NCBI RefSeq assembly: GCF_003851685.1
Contig: NZ_CP027727.1
Coordinates: forward strand, 4,030,001-4,094,000
DNA: 64,000 bases
Direction: 5' to 3'
From: Pseudomonas sp. R5-89-07
Lineage (GTDB): Bacteria; Pseudomonadota; Gammaproteobacteria; Pseudomonadales; Pseudomonadaceae
Shown here: one piece after another, positions 55,522-63,980 of the stretch
How positions within the stretch are numbered: the first letter of the stretch is position 1
Layout: each line of letters opens with the position of its first letter
The notes under the pieces: generated by a model
What the model saw: only the letters and a program-made list of their open reading frames with translations
Databases searched by the model: none
Told to the model about the DNA's origin: nothing
Made by a program: the position numbers and the translations under genes

Positions 55522-55749
55522 ATGCTGATTCCCTACGACGCGCTTGAAGTCGACACCCTGACCCGTCTCATCGAAGATTTCGTCACCCGCGATGGCACCG
55601 ACAATGGCGACGACACACCGCTGGAAACCCGTGTATTGCGGGTGCGCCAGGCACTGACCAAGGGCCAGGCCCTGATCGTGTTCGATCCGGAAAGCGAACA
55701 ATGCCAATTGATGCTCAAGCACGACGTGCCCAAGCATCTGTTTGACTGA
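55522..55749 (+). CDS. YheU-family protein (UPF0270)
   Basis: A 75-aa cytosolic protein starting MLIPYDALEVDTLTRLIEDFVTRDGTD and containing LETRVLRVRQALTKGQALIVFDPESEQCQL, the full YheU/UPF0270 pattern at normal length. TGAGG precedes the ATG. Function unknown. It is convergent with the csrA-like gene (5-bp gap). Confidence 0.92.
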   Translation: MLIPYDALEVDTLTRLIEDFVTRDGTDNGDDTPLETRVLRVRQALTKGQALIVFDPESEQCQLMLKHDVPKHLFD

Positions 55750-55754
55750 CGGTA

Positions 55755-55958
55755 TCAGGGGTTGGGCACCGGCACCGGATAAGTCGCGCTGGCCTTGCGC
55801 TCGAGGATTTTGCGGTACACCTCGGCGCGGTGCACGCTGACGCCTACGGGTGCTTCGATGCCGAATTTAACGTGATGACCGTTGAGTTCGAGAATGTGCA
55901 AGACGATGTCATCGCCGATGGCGATGGTTTGGCCTACAGCACGGCTTAAGACCAGCAT
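55755..55958 (-). CDS. CsrA/RsmA-family RNA-binding regulator, divergent paralogue
   Basis: A 67-aa protein starting MLVLSRAVGQTIAIGDDIVLHILEL. CsrA proteins are dimers that bind GGA motifs in mRNA leaders and are sequestered by small RNAs of the RsmY/Z type. The RNA-contact residues Leu4, Arg6, Val42, His43 and Arg44 are kept (SVHRAEVYRKI). Position 45 is Ala where RsmA/CsrA usually has Glu, and the C-terminal tail (ATYPVPVPNP) is Pro-rich. The start at 55958 gives the canonical N-terminus; the longer open frame to 56045 does not match. Best read as an accessory RsmA-type paralogue rather than the main RsmA. Confidence 0.9.
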   Translation of the reverse strand: MLVLSRAVGQTIAIGDDIVLHILELNGHHVKFGIEAPVGVSVHRAEVYRKILERKASATYPVPVPNP

Positions 55959-56085
55959 GGCGGTTGTCCTTTTCCAGTGTCCGGACCCCGACCATCCTTG
56001 TTTGCAGCACAACTCACAACGGCTTGCGGCCAAATCAGGCGCCACCTACACAGATAGGTAACTTACCTGACAGACCGCCCCCAGA

Positions 56086-56901
56086 TCAGACCTTGTTGGC
56101 CTGTGCCTTGGCGCGCATTTTGTCGGCCATCAACGTCATCTCGTCATACAGCAACTGTGGTTTTTTCTGTTTGAGCGCCCATGCCATCCGCCCCTGCTCG
56201 TGGGGCAGAATCATGAACTCGCCTTCGGCCACGCGCTGGTAAATATAGTCGGCGATATCCGTCGCCGAAATCGGTGAACTCTCGAGCAACTTGCCCACCT
56301 GTGCCTTCATCGCCGGCGTGGGCCCACGGAATGAATCGAGCAGATTGGTCTGGAAAAACGACGGGCAGACCACATGCACGCCGACCTCCTGCTGCTTGAG
56401 CTCCACCAACAGGCTTTCCGACAGCGCCACCACACCGGCCTTGGCCACGTTGTAGTTGCTCATGGCCGGCCCCTGCATCAGCGCAGCCATCGAGGCGATG
56501 TTGATAATGCGGCCCTTGCTCTTTTCCAGCAGCGGCAGGAATGCCTTGCAACCCTTGACCACGCCCATCAGGTTGATTGCGATTTGCCAGTCCCAATCTT
56601 CCAGCGACAGTTCAGCAAAGAACCCACCAGAAGCCACACCCGCGTTATTGACGATCACATCGATGCCGCCAAGCTTCACTTCGCACGCCTGCGCGAATGC
56701 GGTGAGCTGGCTGTAATCACGCACATCGCAGCGCTGGGTGAAACCGTCGCCGCCGGCTTCGCGCACTAGCTTGAGGGTTTCCTGCAAGCCGGGCTCGCTG
56801 ACATCCGATAAAGCCAACTGCCAACCCTCTCGGGCCCAGCGCAGAGCGATTTCACGGCCCAGGCCGGACCCGGCGCCCGTGATCATCATGCGGTTTTGCA
56901 T
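56086..56901 (-). CDS. Short-chain dehydrogenase/reductase (SDR)
   Basis: A 271-aa classical SDR. Cofactor motif TGAGSGLG at residues 8-15, NNAG at about 90, INIASMAAL with the catalytic Ser, and YNVAKAG with the catalytic Tyr and Lys. The C-terminal part (about 190-271) is longer than in the smallest SDRs and basic. Substrate unknown. It stands alone, with the csrA-like gene 127 bp downstream. Confidence 0.92.
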   Translation of the reverse strand: MQNRMMITGAGSGLGREIALRWAREGWQLALSDVSEPGLQETLKLVREAGGDGFTQRCDVRDYSQLTAFAQACEVKLGGIDVIVNNAGVASGGFFAELSLEDWDWQIAINLMGVVKGCKAFLPLLEKSKGRIINIASMAALMQGPAMSNYNVAKAGVVALSESLLVELKQQEVGVHVVCPSFFQTNLLDSFRGPTPAMKAQVGKLLESSPISATDIADYIYQRVAEGEFMILPHEQGRMAWALKQKKPQLLYDEMTLMADKMRAKAQANKV

Positions 56902-57230
56902 AGGAAGTAGCCTTGTGGTTTACCAGAGGAGTGACCGGCAGTGTAGCGAAGGTTTTTGCCACACCCACGCACCATCAGAGTGATGAATGCCCCAGGCAAA
57001 CTGCGGGCTCGGTCGGATGCGCACGCATAGACTAAGTTCAATCTTTTTCAACTAAGTTGATGCAGTTGCGCACGCGTTAAAAGAAATAAGCCAGCAACCA
57101 AATTGCTTTAAAAAAATAAGGAATTTTTTGTGAAGCGGCGCAGTCGGAGTTGGTAAGCCGTCCATAATCAAGTGGACGAGACTCCCGCTGAATAACCGGT
57201 CTTTACAGAAGGCCTATAAGGAATAAAACC
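56902..57230. other. Intergenic region upstream of DUF3309
   Basis: 329 bp without a gene, AT-rich in 57030-57140. ACTAAGTT occurs twice as a direct repeat exactly 20 bp apart (57031-57038 and 57051-57058), the second inside the palindrome CAACTAAGTTG. This could be a regulator site for the DUF3309 gene or for the divergent SDR gene. No other structure is evident. Confidence 0.45.
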
Positions 57231-57383
57231 ATGAGCCTGATTCTGATCATTATCCTGATCCTGTTGCTGGTCGGTGGCCTGCCAGTGTTCCCGCACTCGC
57301 GTAACTGGGGCTATGGCCCGTCGGGTATCCTCGGTGTAGTGCTGGTCGTTCTGCTGGTGCTGTTGTTACTCGGCAAAATATAA
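57231..57383 (+). CDS. DUF3309 small membrane protein
   Basis: A 50-aa hydrophobic protein (MSLILIIILILLLVGGLPVF, then HSRNWGYGPSG and a second hydrophobic stretch ending LLLLGKI). The two short membrane segments separated by the aromatic Gly-rich loop are the DUF3309 pattern. AAGGA lies about 11 nt before the ATG. Function unknown; such genes are often stress-induced, but nothing in the sequence proves this here. Confidence 0.88.
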   Translation: MSLILIIILILLLVGGLPVFPHSRNWGYGPSGILGVVLVVLLVLLLLGKI

Positions 57384-57400
57384 AACGCGCTTTTACGAAC

Positions 57401-57434
57401 AAAAAAAAGAGGCCTCGATGAGGCCTCTTTTTTA
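57401..57434. terminator. Bidirectional intrinsic terminator
   Basis: AGAGGCCT-CGATG-AGGCCTCT is an 8-bp stem flanked by A8 on the left and T6 on the right, between the DUF3309 stop and the convergent LTA-synthase-family stop. It should terminate both transcripts. Confidence 0.88.
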
Positions 57435-57445
57435 TTGCCGATCGG

Positions 57446-59533
57446 TTAATCCGGCTTACCGTCTACCACGCCTGCGGTGTTATCCAACAGGCTCTTGGTG
57501 GCGGTCTGCAGGAACGACTCGAGTTTCTGCTTCAATGCCGCTTCGTCCGATGACTCTTCAATCGCCTTGCCGGTCGGGTTGGCGCCCAGTTCGTATTGCC
57601 ACAGCTTGGGCGGCATTTCCTTGGGCAGGACCAGCACGCGGTCGGCGGTGAGCAGGGCGACGGTCTGATCGCTGCCCGACGGTTTGATCACGCCGAAGCC
57701 CTTGTCGCCTTCCGGCAGGTTGAGCAGGTCACGGCCCCAGCACTGGTGCAGGGTGTCACCGCCCAGGCGGCCCATGATGGTCGGGACGATATCGATCTGG
57801 GTGCCCACGGTGTGGTCACGCTCGCCGAACTTTTCCTGCATGCCTGGCGCGATCATCAGCATCGGCACGTTGAAGCGCCCCAGGTCCATCTCGGTGATTT
57901 GCTGCTCGTTACCGAAGCCGTGGTCACCCACCACCACGAACAGGGTTTCCTTGAAGTACGGCTCCTTGCGGGCCTTCTCGAAGAACTGGCCCAACGCCCA
58001 GTCGGAGTAACGCATGGCCGTCAAATGCTCGTTGAGGCTGCCACGGTCGGTAACTTTCTCAACCGGCAATGGCGTCGGCAATGCGTACGGGGTGTGGTTG
58101 GACAAAGTTTGCAGCAGGGCGTAGAACGGCTTGCCACCTTCGCGGGCCTTCAGTTCTTCCAGGCCACGGTTGAACATGTCCTGGTCGGACACGCCCCAGG
58201 TCGGGTCGGAGAAAACCGGGTTGACGAAGTCATTGCGGCCAATGAAGTTGGTCATGCCCTGGTTGCTGAAGAAGCCCGACTGGTTGTCCCAGGCGAAGTC
58301 GCCGTTGTAGACATACACATCGTCGAAATCACGCGCGCTGAGCAACTGCGGCAGGCCCGACAGTTTGTGACTGCCTTCCGGGGTCTGCATCAGGTATTCG
58401 AAGCCCGGCAGGTTCGGGAAACAGGCCATGGTGGCAAACATACCCTGGTGGGTGTGGGTGCCGTTGGAGAAGAAGCGATCAAACAGCAGGCCTTCCTTGG
58501 ACAACTTGTCGAAGTACGGCGTGATATTGCCGGGACGGCCCAAGGCGCCTACCGAGTGACCGGCAAAGCTTTCCATCAGGATCACGACCACGTTCTTGAT
58601 CGGCAGGGTCTTCTCGGCCGGCGGCGTGTAATCACGGCGCACGGCAGCGGTGTCGGTATCTACCAGCTTCTCGCTTGGCAACACCAGCATGTCACGCACG
58701 GTCTGGGTGGCCAGCGGTTGCTCCAGGGTGGCTTTCCAGATGTTGGAACGCTCTTCGGAGAAGCGCGACTTGGCGGCGGCGATCAGCGACAGCGTGCCAT
58801 TGAGGCCCAACTGGTTGGCGAAGTTCGAATCGGTGGTGTACACGTCACCCCAGCGCAGCGGCGGGCCCTGGCGCAGAGTGCCGCGGATGGCGACGACAGC
58901 AACCAGCAGGCACACCACGAATACCGCGATGCGGCTGTACCACGGCGCCACCTGGCGCGTGCCGATACTGCCGCCACTGAACGGGCCACGCGGGCGCGTC
59001 GCACGGTCGGCGCCCTTGAAGGCCATGCTCAGGATCAGCGTGCCCACGGCCCAGGCCAACAGGTAGCGCACCACCGGGAAACCGTACCAGAGCATGCTCA
59101 TCACGGTTTTCGGGTCTTCCTTCACATACTGGAAGACCAGGCCGTTGAGACGCTGGTGAAACTCGCGGTAGAAGTCCATCTCCATCAGGCCCAGGAACAG
59201 CGCAATGCTGGAGGCGACGGTCAGCCACAGCCGGAAGAACCCACGTGCCGCCATGGCCCGTACGCTGAACAAGGCCAGCAGCAGCGGGATCAGCACGTAC
59301 ATCACCAGGCGAATATCCAGGCGCAGGCCGTTGGCGAACGCTTCGAGGAAGGTCGAGGCCGGTGTGTCGAGGATCATCTCGCGGTTGTAGACCAGCAACG
59401 CCAGGCGCAGCAGGGAGAACATCACCATCAGGACCAGTGCGCAGAGCAGCGTGTATGCCAGATGGGATTTGACGGTCGGTTGCAGCAGGCGATTTGAAGC
59501 TCGCTGCTGATTCAGGGCGTCCGGGTTTGCCAT
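57446..59533 (-). CDS. LTA-synthase-family membrane sulfatase (phosphoglycerol transferase-like)
   Basis: A 695-aa inner-membrane protein with five N-terminal membrane segments (about 25-225) and a large periplasmic alkaline-phosphatase-fold domain (about 300-640). Seen: NVVVILMESFAGHSVGALG with the metal-binding Glu, SNGTHTHQGMFATMACFP with the probable nucleophilic Thr, and VVVGDHGFGNEQQ with metal ligands. In Gram-negative bacteria this family includes OpgB-like enzymes that add phosphoglycerol to periplasmic glucans; target unproven here. The C-terminal tail (about 640-695) is Ala/Lys-rich and helical. Confidence 0.92.
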   Translation of the reverse strand: MANPDALNQQRASNRLLQPTVKSHLAYTLLCALVLMVMFSLLRLALLVYNREMILDTPASTFLEAFANGLRLDIRLVMYVLIPLLLALFSVRAMAARGFFRLWLTVASSIALFLGLMEMDFYREFHQRLNGLVFQYVKEDPKTVMSMLWYGFPVVRYLLAWAVGTLILSMAFKGADRATRPRGPFSGGSIGTRQVAPWYSRIAVFVVCLLVAVVAIRGTLRQGPPLRWGDVYTTDSNFANQLGLNGTLSLIAAAKSRFSEERSNIWKATLEQPLATQTVRDMLVLPSEKLVDTDTAAVRRDYTPPAEKTLPIKNVVVILMESFAGHSVGALGRPGNITPYFDKLSKEGLLFDRFFSNGTHTHQGMFATMACFPNLPGFEYLMQTPEGSHKLSGLPQLLSARDFDDVYVYNGDFAWDNQSGFFSNQGMTNFIGRNDFVNPVFSDPTWGVSDQDMFNRGLEELKAREGGKPFYALLQTLSNHTPYALPTPLPVEKVTDRGSLNEHLTAMRYSDWALGQFFEKARKEPYFKETLFVVVGDHGFGNEQQITEMDLGRFNVPMLMIAPGMQEKFGERDHTVGTQIDIVPTIMGRLGGDTLHQCWGRDLLNLPEGDKGFGVIKPSGSDQTVALLTADRVLVLPKEMPPKLWQYELGANPTGKAIEESSDEAALKQKLESFLQTATKSLLDNTAGVVDGKPD

Positions 59534-59810
59534 GTCGTTTTAGGACCCATTGGAAGTTGAAGTTGCGAAATTATGCAGTGGCGTGCGCCCCTCGCCCAGG
59601 CTGGCCGGGGTGGGCGGTTAACGCGGTGGGGGCAAATGGTGCCCGATCAACGGCATCAACGCTATATATTACTGAACGTGCGCCGCCGCCCTGCCTTTAT
59701 GAGCTGAGCCTTGGCAGAGAAACAAAGCCGGGGAATTGTCTTGGATGAGATGTGAAAAAATCGTGCAGCGAATAGTTTCGACACACAAATCTCCCAGACA
59801 CATTGAAAGC
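59534..59810. other. Intergenic region upstream of the LTA-synthase-family gene
   Basis: About 280 bp with no convincing ORF. It should hold the promoter of the minus-strand gene ending at 59533. I see no clear motif. Confidence 0.4.
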
Positions 59811-59955
59811 AAATGTGGGAGGGGCACGGGCCCCTGATGCCTGTCAGTAACGTTTTTTGTAGGAGCGAGCTTGCTCGCGAAGAACTCAAGGCCCGTGCGT
59901 TTATTCAGAATGAACGCGTTGCCTGGAGGTTTTTCGCGAGCAAGCTCGCTCCTAC
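59811..59955. repeat. Single REP plus 97-bp REPIN
   Basis: A solitary GTGGGAGGGG-type REP (59811-59842, with GGGGCACGGGCCCC) is followed by a 97-bp REPIN (59859-59955) with exact inverted ends GTAGGAGCGAGCTTGCTCGC. This is the same length as the REPIN at 35248-35344 and differs from it at only a few interior bases. It lies between two minus-strand genes. Confidence 0.88.
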
Positions 59956-59977
59956 AGGAGTTGAAGTGAGCGAACGA

Positions 59978-60169
59978 TCAGATCCGCACGTTACCGCGCG
60001 GCCCGGCAATCGCCCAGATGATCAGGCCCAGCACTGGCAGCAGCAGGATCAGCAAGATCCACAGTACCTTGGCGCCCGTGCTCGCGCCGCTTTTGAACAC
60101 GTTGATGATCGCCCAGATATCCAGCGCGAGGATGATCAGGCCAATCAGGCCATTGAAAGTGGAACCCAT
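59978..60169 (-). CDS. PLDc_N-type small membrane protein
   Basis: A 63-aa protein with two hydrophobic segments (GLIGLIILALDIWAIINVF and VLWILLILLLPVLGLIIWAI) joined by a short SGASTGAK loop and ending GPRGNVRI. This matches the phospholipase D N-terminal (PLDc_N) domain found as a free-standing membrane protein; there is no nuclease or lipase part. Function unknown. Confidence 0.88.
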   Translation of the reverse strand: MGSTFNGLIGLIILALDIWAIINVFKSGASTGAKVLWILLILLLPVLGLIIWAIAGPRGNVRI

Positions 60170-60236
60170 GGTGTCGCTCCTAAGTGAGGGCTTGCCCTTG
60201 TAGGATAGTCAGCCCTGGCAGGGGTTCCGTATTATT

Positions 60237-60767
60237 TCAGACGTGAACGGCAATCTTCAGTGCTTCCAGCGACGGCTCGGCCTGGATACCGACTTCGGCG
60301 CACAGTTGCAGCACGCGGGGCAGGTCATTGCCGAACACCAGCACGGCCTGGATTTCGTCATCGAGCAACTGGCTGAAGTTGAGCAGCACATAGCCGCCGT
60401 CTTCCGGGCTGAGGGCGCTCATCTGGATCTGGATGCGATTGAGCGCGGTCAGGTCCTCGGTTTTAGCCAATTGCTTGGGCTTGAGGTTGAACGCCACACC
60501 GGGGCCGAACGAGGCAACGATCTGGGCAAACAGGTCGGCGTAGGTGTCGGCCTGGAACAGCACGGTGTCCGGCAGACTACCGATTACCACCCACTCCCCC
60601 AGCGGAATCGGGAAGGTGTCGTCGTAGTTGATATCCGGATTGGCCGCCAGAAAGGCCGCAGGGTCCGCGTAGGCCTGGGCCGCTTCGTCGGCGATACGCG
60701 CCACTTCGTCCTCACCCATAACGCCGGCGCTGATTTTACTGATGAGTTCGACGAGAGCGGTTTTCAT
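60237..60767 (-). CDS. Conserved hypothetical protein paired with the ankyrin gene
   Basis: A 176-aa acidic cytosolic protein, start set at 60767 (MKTALVELISKI); the open frame extends to 60911 but that part overlaps the ankyrin gene and is Arg/Trp-rich nonsense. Features: ADEAAQAYADPAAFLAANP, FPIPLGEWVVIG, and a C-terminal half of alternating strands and helices ending LKIAVHV. No signal peptide or membrane segment. I do not recognise the family. It begins 40 bp after the ankyrin gene and is probably co-transcribed with it. Confidence 0.8.
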   Translation of the reverse strand: MKTALVELISKISAGVMGEDEVARIADEAAQAYADPAAFLAANPDINYDDTFPIPLGEWVVIGSLPDTVLFQADTYADLFAQIVASFGPGVAFNLKPKQLAKTEDLTALNRIQIQMSALSPEDGGYVLLNFSQLLDDEIQAVLVFGNDLPRVLQLCAEVGIQAEPSLEALKIAVHV

Positions 60768-60807
60768 GGATAGTCCTGTGGCGGGCGGGTTTTCGAGGGC
60801 GCGTAGC

Positions 60808-61323
60808 CTACACCAGTTTTTGCAACAACGCCGCCGTATCCACGGCGCCCATGGTCTGCGCCGCCGCCAGTGCCGTCGCGCCCTGGGCGTCCGTGGCCTT
60901 GGGGTTGGCACCCTGGCCTAACAGGTACTCGAGCATGTCGACGCGGTTGAACATGGCCGCCATCATCAAGGCCGTGCGCCCATCCGAAGACGCCGCTTCA
61001 ACCGGGGTTGCGCCTTCGATCAGCGCCTTGACCACGGCCAGGTGGCCCTTGAACGCCGCACCGGCAATCGGCAGTTGGTTCTTGTCATTGGCGATCAAGG
61101 GATCAGCCTTGAACTCCAGCAGCACTTTTACCGCCTCGGCATGGCCGTGGTAAGCCGCCAGCATCAGCAGCGTGTCGCCATTGTGGTTACGAAAGTTGGC
61201 CGGCAAGCCTTTGGCCAATAGCGCTGCGAGCATGGCGGCGTCGCCTTTGCGGGCGACATCGAAGACTTGCTCGGCAAATTCGGCGGCTTCGTCTTCGGTC
61301 ATTTGTTTAGGCTGGGTCGACAT
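60808..61323 (-). CDS. Ankyrin-repeat protein
   Basis: A 171-aa cytosolic protein with four or five ankyrin repeats (about 25-171): NGDTLLMLAAYHGHAEAVKVLLEFKADP, NQLPIAGAAFKGHLAVVKALIEGATPVE, DGRTALMMAAMFNRVDMLEYLLGQGANP and a last shorter repeat. It ends LLQKLV with no extra domain, so it should serve as a protein-binding scaffold. It precedes the unrecognised gene at 60237-60767. Confidence 0.92.
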   Translation of the reverse strand: MSTQPKQMTEDEAAEFAEQVFDVARKGDAAMLAALLAKGLPANFRNHNGDTLLMLAAYHGHAEAVKVLLEFKADPLIANDKNQLPIAGAAFKGHLAVVKALIEGATPVEAASSDGRTALMMAAMFNRVDMLEYLLGQGANPKATDAQGATALAAAQTMGAVDTAALLQKLV

Positions 61324-61419
61324 GTAGGGGCTCCTTTGTGATGCTGTATATGGCGCCCAGTGTCGCGATGGAGTTCCCCGCTGTCATGGCTTTTTTGCCA
61401 AAAGCGTCCATAGGCACAA

Positions 61420-63246
61420 TCAATAGCGAAAATGTCCGCCTTGTATCTGCGCAAGCAGTTGCGCGGTTACCGGCACGTAGCTGTCCGAGCCCGGCAACCA
61501 GGCAAATAGCGGATCATTGCCGGCCTTGTCCGGGTCGAACGCCTCTTCCTTGAGCTTCACCTTCTGGTACTTGAAGGTGCCGGTGGTTTCCATCTTCACT
61601 TTGATCCGCAGGAACAACGGCACCGCATAATGCGGCAACTGGCCGTGGGCGAACTGCAGCAACTCGCGCATATCCAGCGCGGCCAGGGACTCGCGCGGCG
61701 TGATGGCGACCATCCCGGCACGCCCGTTGGTGTTGACGATCTCGACCCCATAGGCCACAACCTCGGCAATTTGCGGGTGTTGCAGCAGGGTGTTCTCGAC
61801 CTCGGTGGTAGACACGTTTTCGCCCTTCCAGCGAAAGGTGTCGCCCAGTCGGTCGACGAATTGCCCATGGCCGAAGCCGATGCTGCGCACCAGGTCGCCG
61901 GTATTGAAATAGCGGTCGCCCTTCTCGAATACGTCGGTCAGCACCACCTTGCGATTTTTTTGCGGATCGGTGTAGCCGTCGAACGGTGACTTTTCATCGA
62001 TCCTCGCCAGCAACACGCCCTGCCCGCCCTTGGGCACCCTGGTCATGTAACCATCGCTGCCGCGCAGCGGCTCACCGGTGTCGTGGGTGTAATCCACCAG
62101 CGCCCAATGCTGCAGGCAAAAGCCGATGGTGTTGTCGAAATTCAACACGTTGGTAAAGCCGATATTGCCGTCGCTGGCCGCGTAGAGTTCGCAGATGTGC
62201 TCGACTCCATAGCGCTGCTTGAACTGCGCCCACACCCCTGGGCGCAGGCCATTGCCCACCATCTTGGTCACGCTGTTATGGCGATCCTGCTCGCTGGGCG
62301 GCTGGTCGAGCAGGTAGCGACACAACTCACCGACATACCCCAGGGTGGTCGCATTGAACGTGCGCACGTCGTCCCAGAACTGGCTGGCGCTGAACTTGCG
62401 GCGGATGGCGAACCCGGACGCGCCAATGATTGCCGAGCCCCAGCACACACACAGGCCGGTGGCGTGGTACAGCGGCAAAGTGCAATACATGACGTCTTGC
62501 GGGCCCATGTTCAGGGCAATGCTGCCGAAACTCACGGCGGTCTTGGTCCAGCGCCCGTGCTTCATGATGCCGGCCTTGGGTAGACCGGTGGTGCCGGAGG
62601 TGTAGATATAAAAGCAGGGATCGTTGAAAAACACCTGGGCGCAGCTGACGGGGTTGTCCTCCGGGCTCTGCGCGCTGGCGGCCATCAGGTCGATAAACCC
62701 GTTGGGCGGCCCGCTCTCCGCTTGATCCGCGACGAACCAGGTGCGCTCAGGCGCTATTTCCACCTGATCGCGCACCGCCGCGTAGGCGTCTACCAATTCC
62801 GCGCCCACCACAATCGCCGCCGGGCTGACCAGGCTCAGGCTGTGCACCAGCGCCGCCTGGGTTTGCGCGGTATTGAGCATGGCGCAGATCCCGCCGAGCT
62901 TGGCCACGGCCAGCACGGTCAGCAGCAACTCCGGGCGATTTTCGATGAACAGTGCCACTACCTCGCCTTTACGGATGCCCTGGCCCTGCAGATGATGGGC
63001 GATGCGATTGGCGCGCTGATTGGCGTCGCGGTAGCTGATCACGCTGTCGCCATACAGCAAGGCGGCACCCTGCGGATTGCGCAGGGTGGCTTGTTCGAAA
63101 TGCCAGCCCAGGCCGCAAGGCTGGGTGGGGTCGGTGATGTTGGCGGCGCGCATGCCGCGCAGCACTCGCGGGAGCGCCCGCACAATCGTCGGCACCTTTC
63201 GCAGTAGCATGCTCCAGGTAATCATGTCGCTTGGATGATGAGCCAT
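61420..63246 (-). CDS. FATP-type long-chain acyl-CoA synthetase
   Basis: A 608-aa adenylate-forming enzyme. The start at 63246 (MAHHPSD; AGGA upstream) is preferred to the longer frame to 63351. Motifs: YIYTSGTTGLPKAGIMKHGRW (P-loop), YFNTGDLVRSIGFG, and VDRLGDTFRWKGENVSTTEVE, the pattern of the fatty-acid transport protein (FATP/FACS) branch rather than of FadD. It activates long-chain fatty acids with ATP and CoA. The late KTTGTFKYQK-like segment (KMETTGTFKYQKVKLK) carries the C-terminal catalytic Lys. Confidence 0.93.
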   Translation of the reverse strand: MAHHPSDMITWSMLLRKVPTIVRALPRVLRGMRAANITDPTQPCGLGWHFEQATLRNPQGAALLYGDSVISYRDANQRANRIAHHLQGQGIRKGEVVALFIENRPELLLTVLAVAKLGGICAMLNTAQTQAALVHSLSLVSPAAIVVGAELVDAYAAVRDQVEIAPERTWFVADQAESGPPNGFIDLMAASAQSPEDNPVSCAQVFFNDPCFYIYTSGTTGLPKAGIMKHGRWTKTAVSFGSIALNMGPQDVMYCTLPLYHATGLCVCWGSAIIGASGFAIRRKFSASQFWDDVRTFNATTLGYVGELCRYLLDQPPSEQDRHNSVTKMVGNGLRPGVWAQFKQRYGVEHICELYAASDGNIGFTNVLNFDNTIGFCLQHWALVDYTHDTGEPLRGSDGYMTRVPKGGQGVLLARIDEKSPFDGYTDPQKNRKVVLTDVFEKGDRYFNTGDLVRSIGFGHGQFVDRLGDTFRWKGENVSTTEVENTLLQHPQIAEVVAYGVEIVNTNGRAGMVAITPRESLAALDMRELLQFAHGQLPHYAVPLFLRIKVKMETTGTFKYQKVKLKEEAFDPDKAGNDPLFAWLPGSDSYVPVTAQLLAQIQGGHFRY

Positions 63247-63646
63247 GGCGGGACGTCCTTTTCTTATTGTTGATCGGGGTCCGGACACTCGGCCGAGAAA
63301 TTGGCCGGCCCCTTTCAAGGAAAATACGTCAGCCCTTCTTTGGCTGTACACGCAGGATTTGAAATGTTTTGTATCCCGGACGGCTGCCAGGGGCCCGAAG
63401 GGAATTTATCCGGCAAATACGCGGTCAGAATCGGTAGAAAAGGAATATTGCGCGCAGAAAGTAATCATCCGGATAACGCAAAATGCAGGATGCACGATGG
63501 CCTTTCATGCAAATTGCACGAAAACAAAAATTCCGAAAATTTGTAACTGACTGATTTATAAGAATTTTTAAGAAGATCCAATACTGGCACAAACGCTGCA
63601 CCTATCACTCCATGCTTGCCAACTTGAGCCAATGGAGCTGATAGAC
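63247..63646. other. Intergenic region between the acyl-CoA synthetase and DUF3509 genes
   Basis: 400 bp that holds divergent promoters. The right part (63420-63590) is AT-rich. An 81-codon open frame on the plus strand (63301-63546) has a composition unlike Pseudomonas proteins and no good ribosome binding site, so it is not called. No repeat or strong hairpin is seen. Confidence 0.45.
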
Positions 63647-63925
63647 ATGAGCCTGATCCAAGATAAATTCGCTTCGGTATTTTCCAACTACGACGTCACC
63701 ACCCAACCACGTCCAGACGGCGGCATCCTGTTGACCCTGCGCAACAGCGAAGGCAAGCAGGTCAAGCGCTCGATCTCGTATCAGCAGCTGCACACCGCCG
63801 ACCAGCTCACTTGGGTGATCAGCGCAATTCGCCGCGACCTGGCCGAACAAGCCAGCGAGCTGCCGCAAATTTCGATGCTGCAAAGCCAGAACCGCTTTGC
63901 CCTGCCGACTTACCATTCGGCATAA
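63647..63925 (+). CDS. DUF3509 protein
   Basis: A 92-aa cytosolic protein, start at 63647 with GGAG about 10 nt upstream (an ATG at 63632 in frame lacks one). MSLIQDKFASVFSNYDVTTQPRPDGGILLTL and the later SYQQLHTADQLTWVISAIRRDLA fit DUF3509, a family nearly confined to Pseudomonas. Function unknown. A strong terminator follows 17 bp after the stop. Confidence 0.9.
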   Translation: MSLIQDKFASVFSNYDVTTQPRPDGGILLTLRNSEGKQVKRSISYQQLHTADQLTWVISAIRRDLAEQASELPQISMLQSQNRFALPTYHSA

Positions 63926-63942
63926 GCTTCACTCCAATAAAG

Positions 63943-63980
63943 AGGGCCGCAACGCCGTTGAGCGTCGCGGCCCTTTTTTA
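63943..63980 (+). terminator. Rho-independent terminator after DUF3509
   Basis: AGGGCCGC pairs with GCGGCCCT, with an inner ACGC/GCGT stem, and is followed by six T residues. Confidence 0.9.

Noticed and set aside
57596..59497. 633-codon plus-strand frame over the membrane sulfatase
   Set aside because: Antisense shadow; no domain visible, His/Gln/Arg-rich composition.
63301..63546. 81-codon open frame upstream of DUF3509
   Set aside because: Composition unlike Pseudomonas proteins, no convincing ribosome binding site, no recognisable motif.
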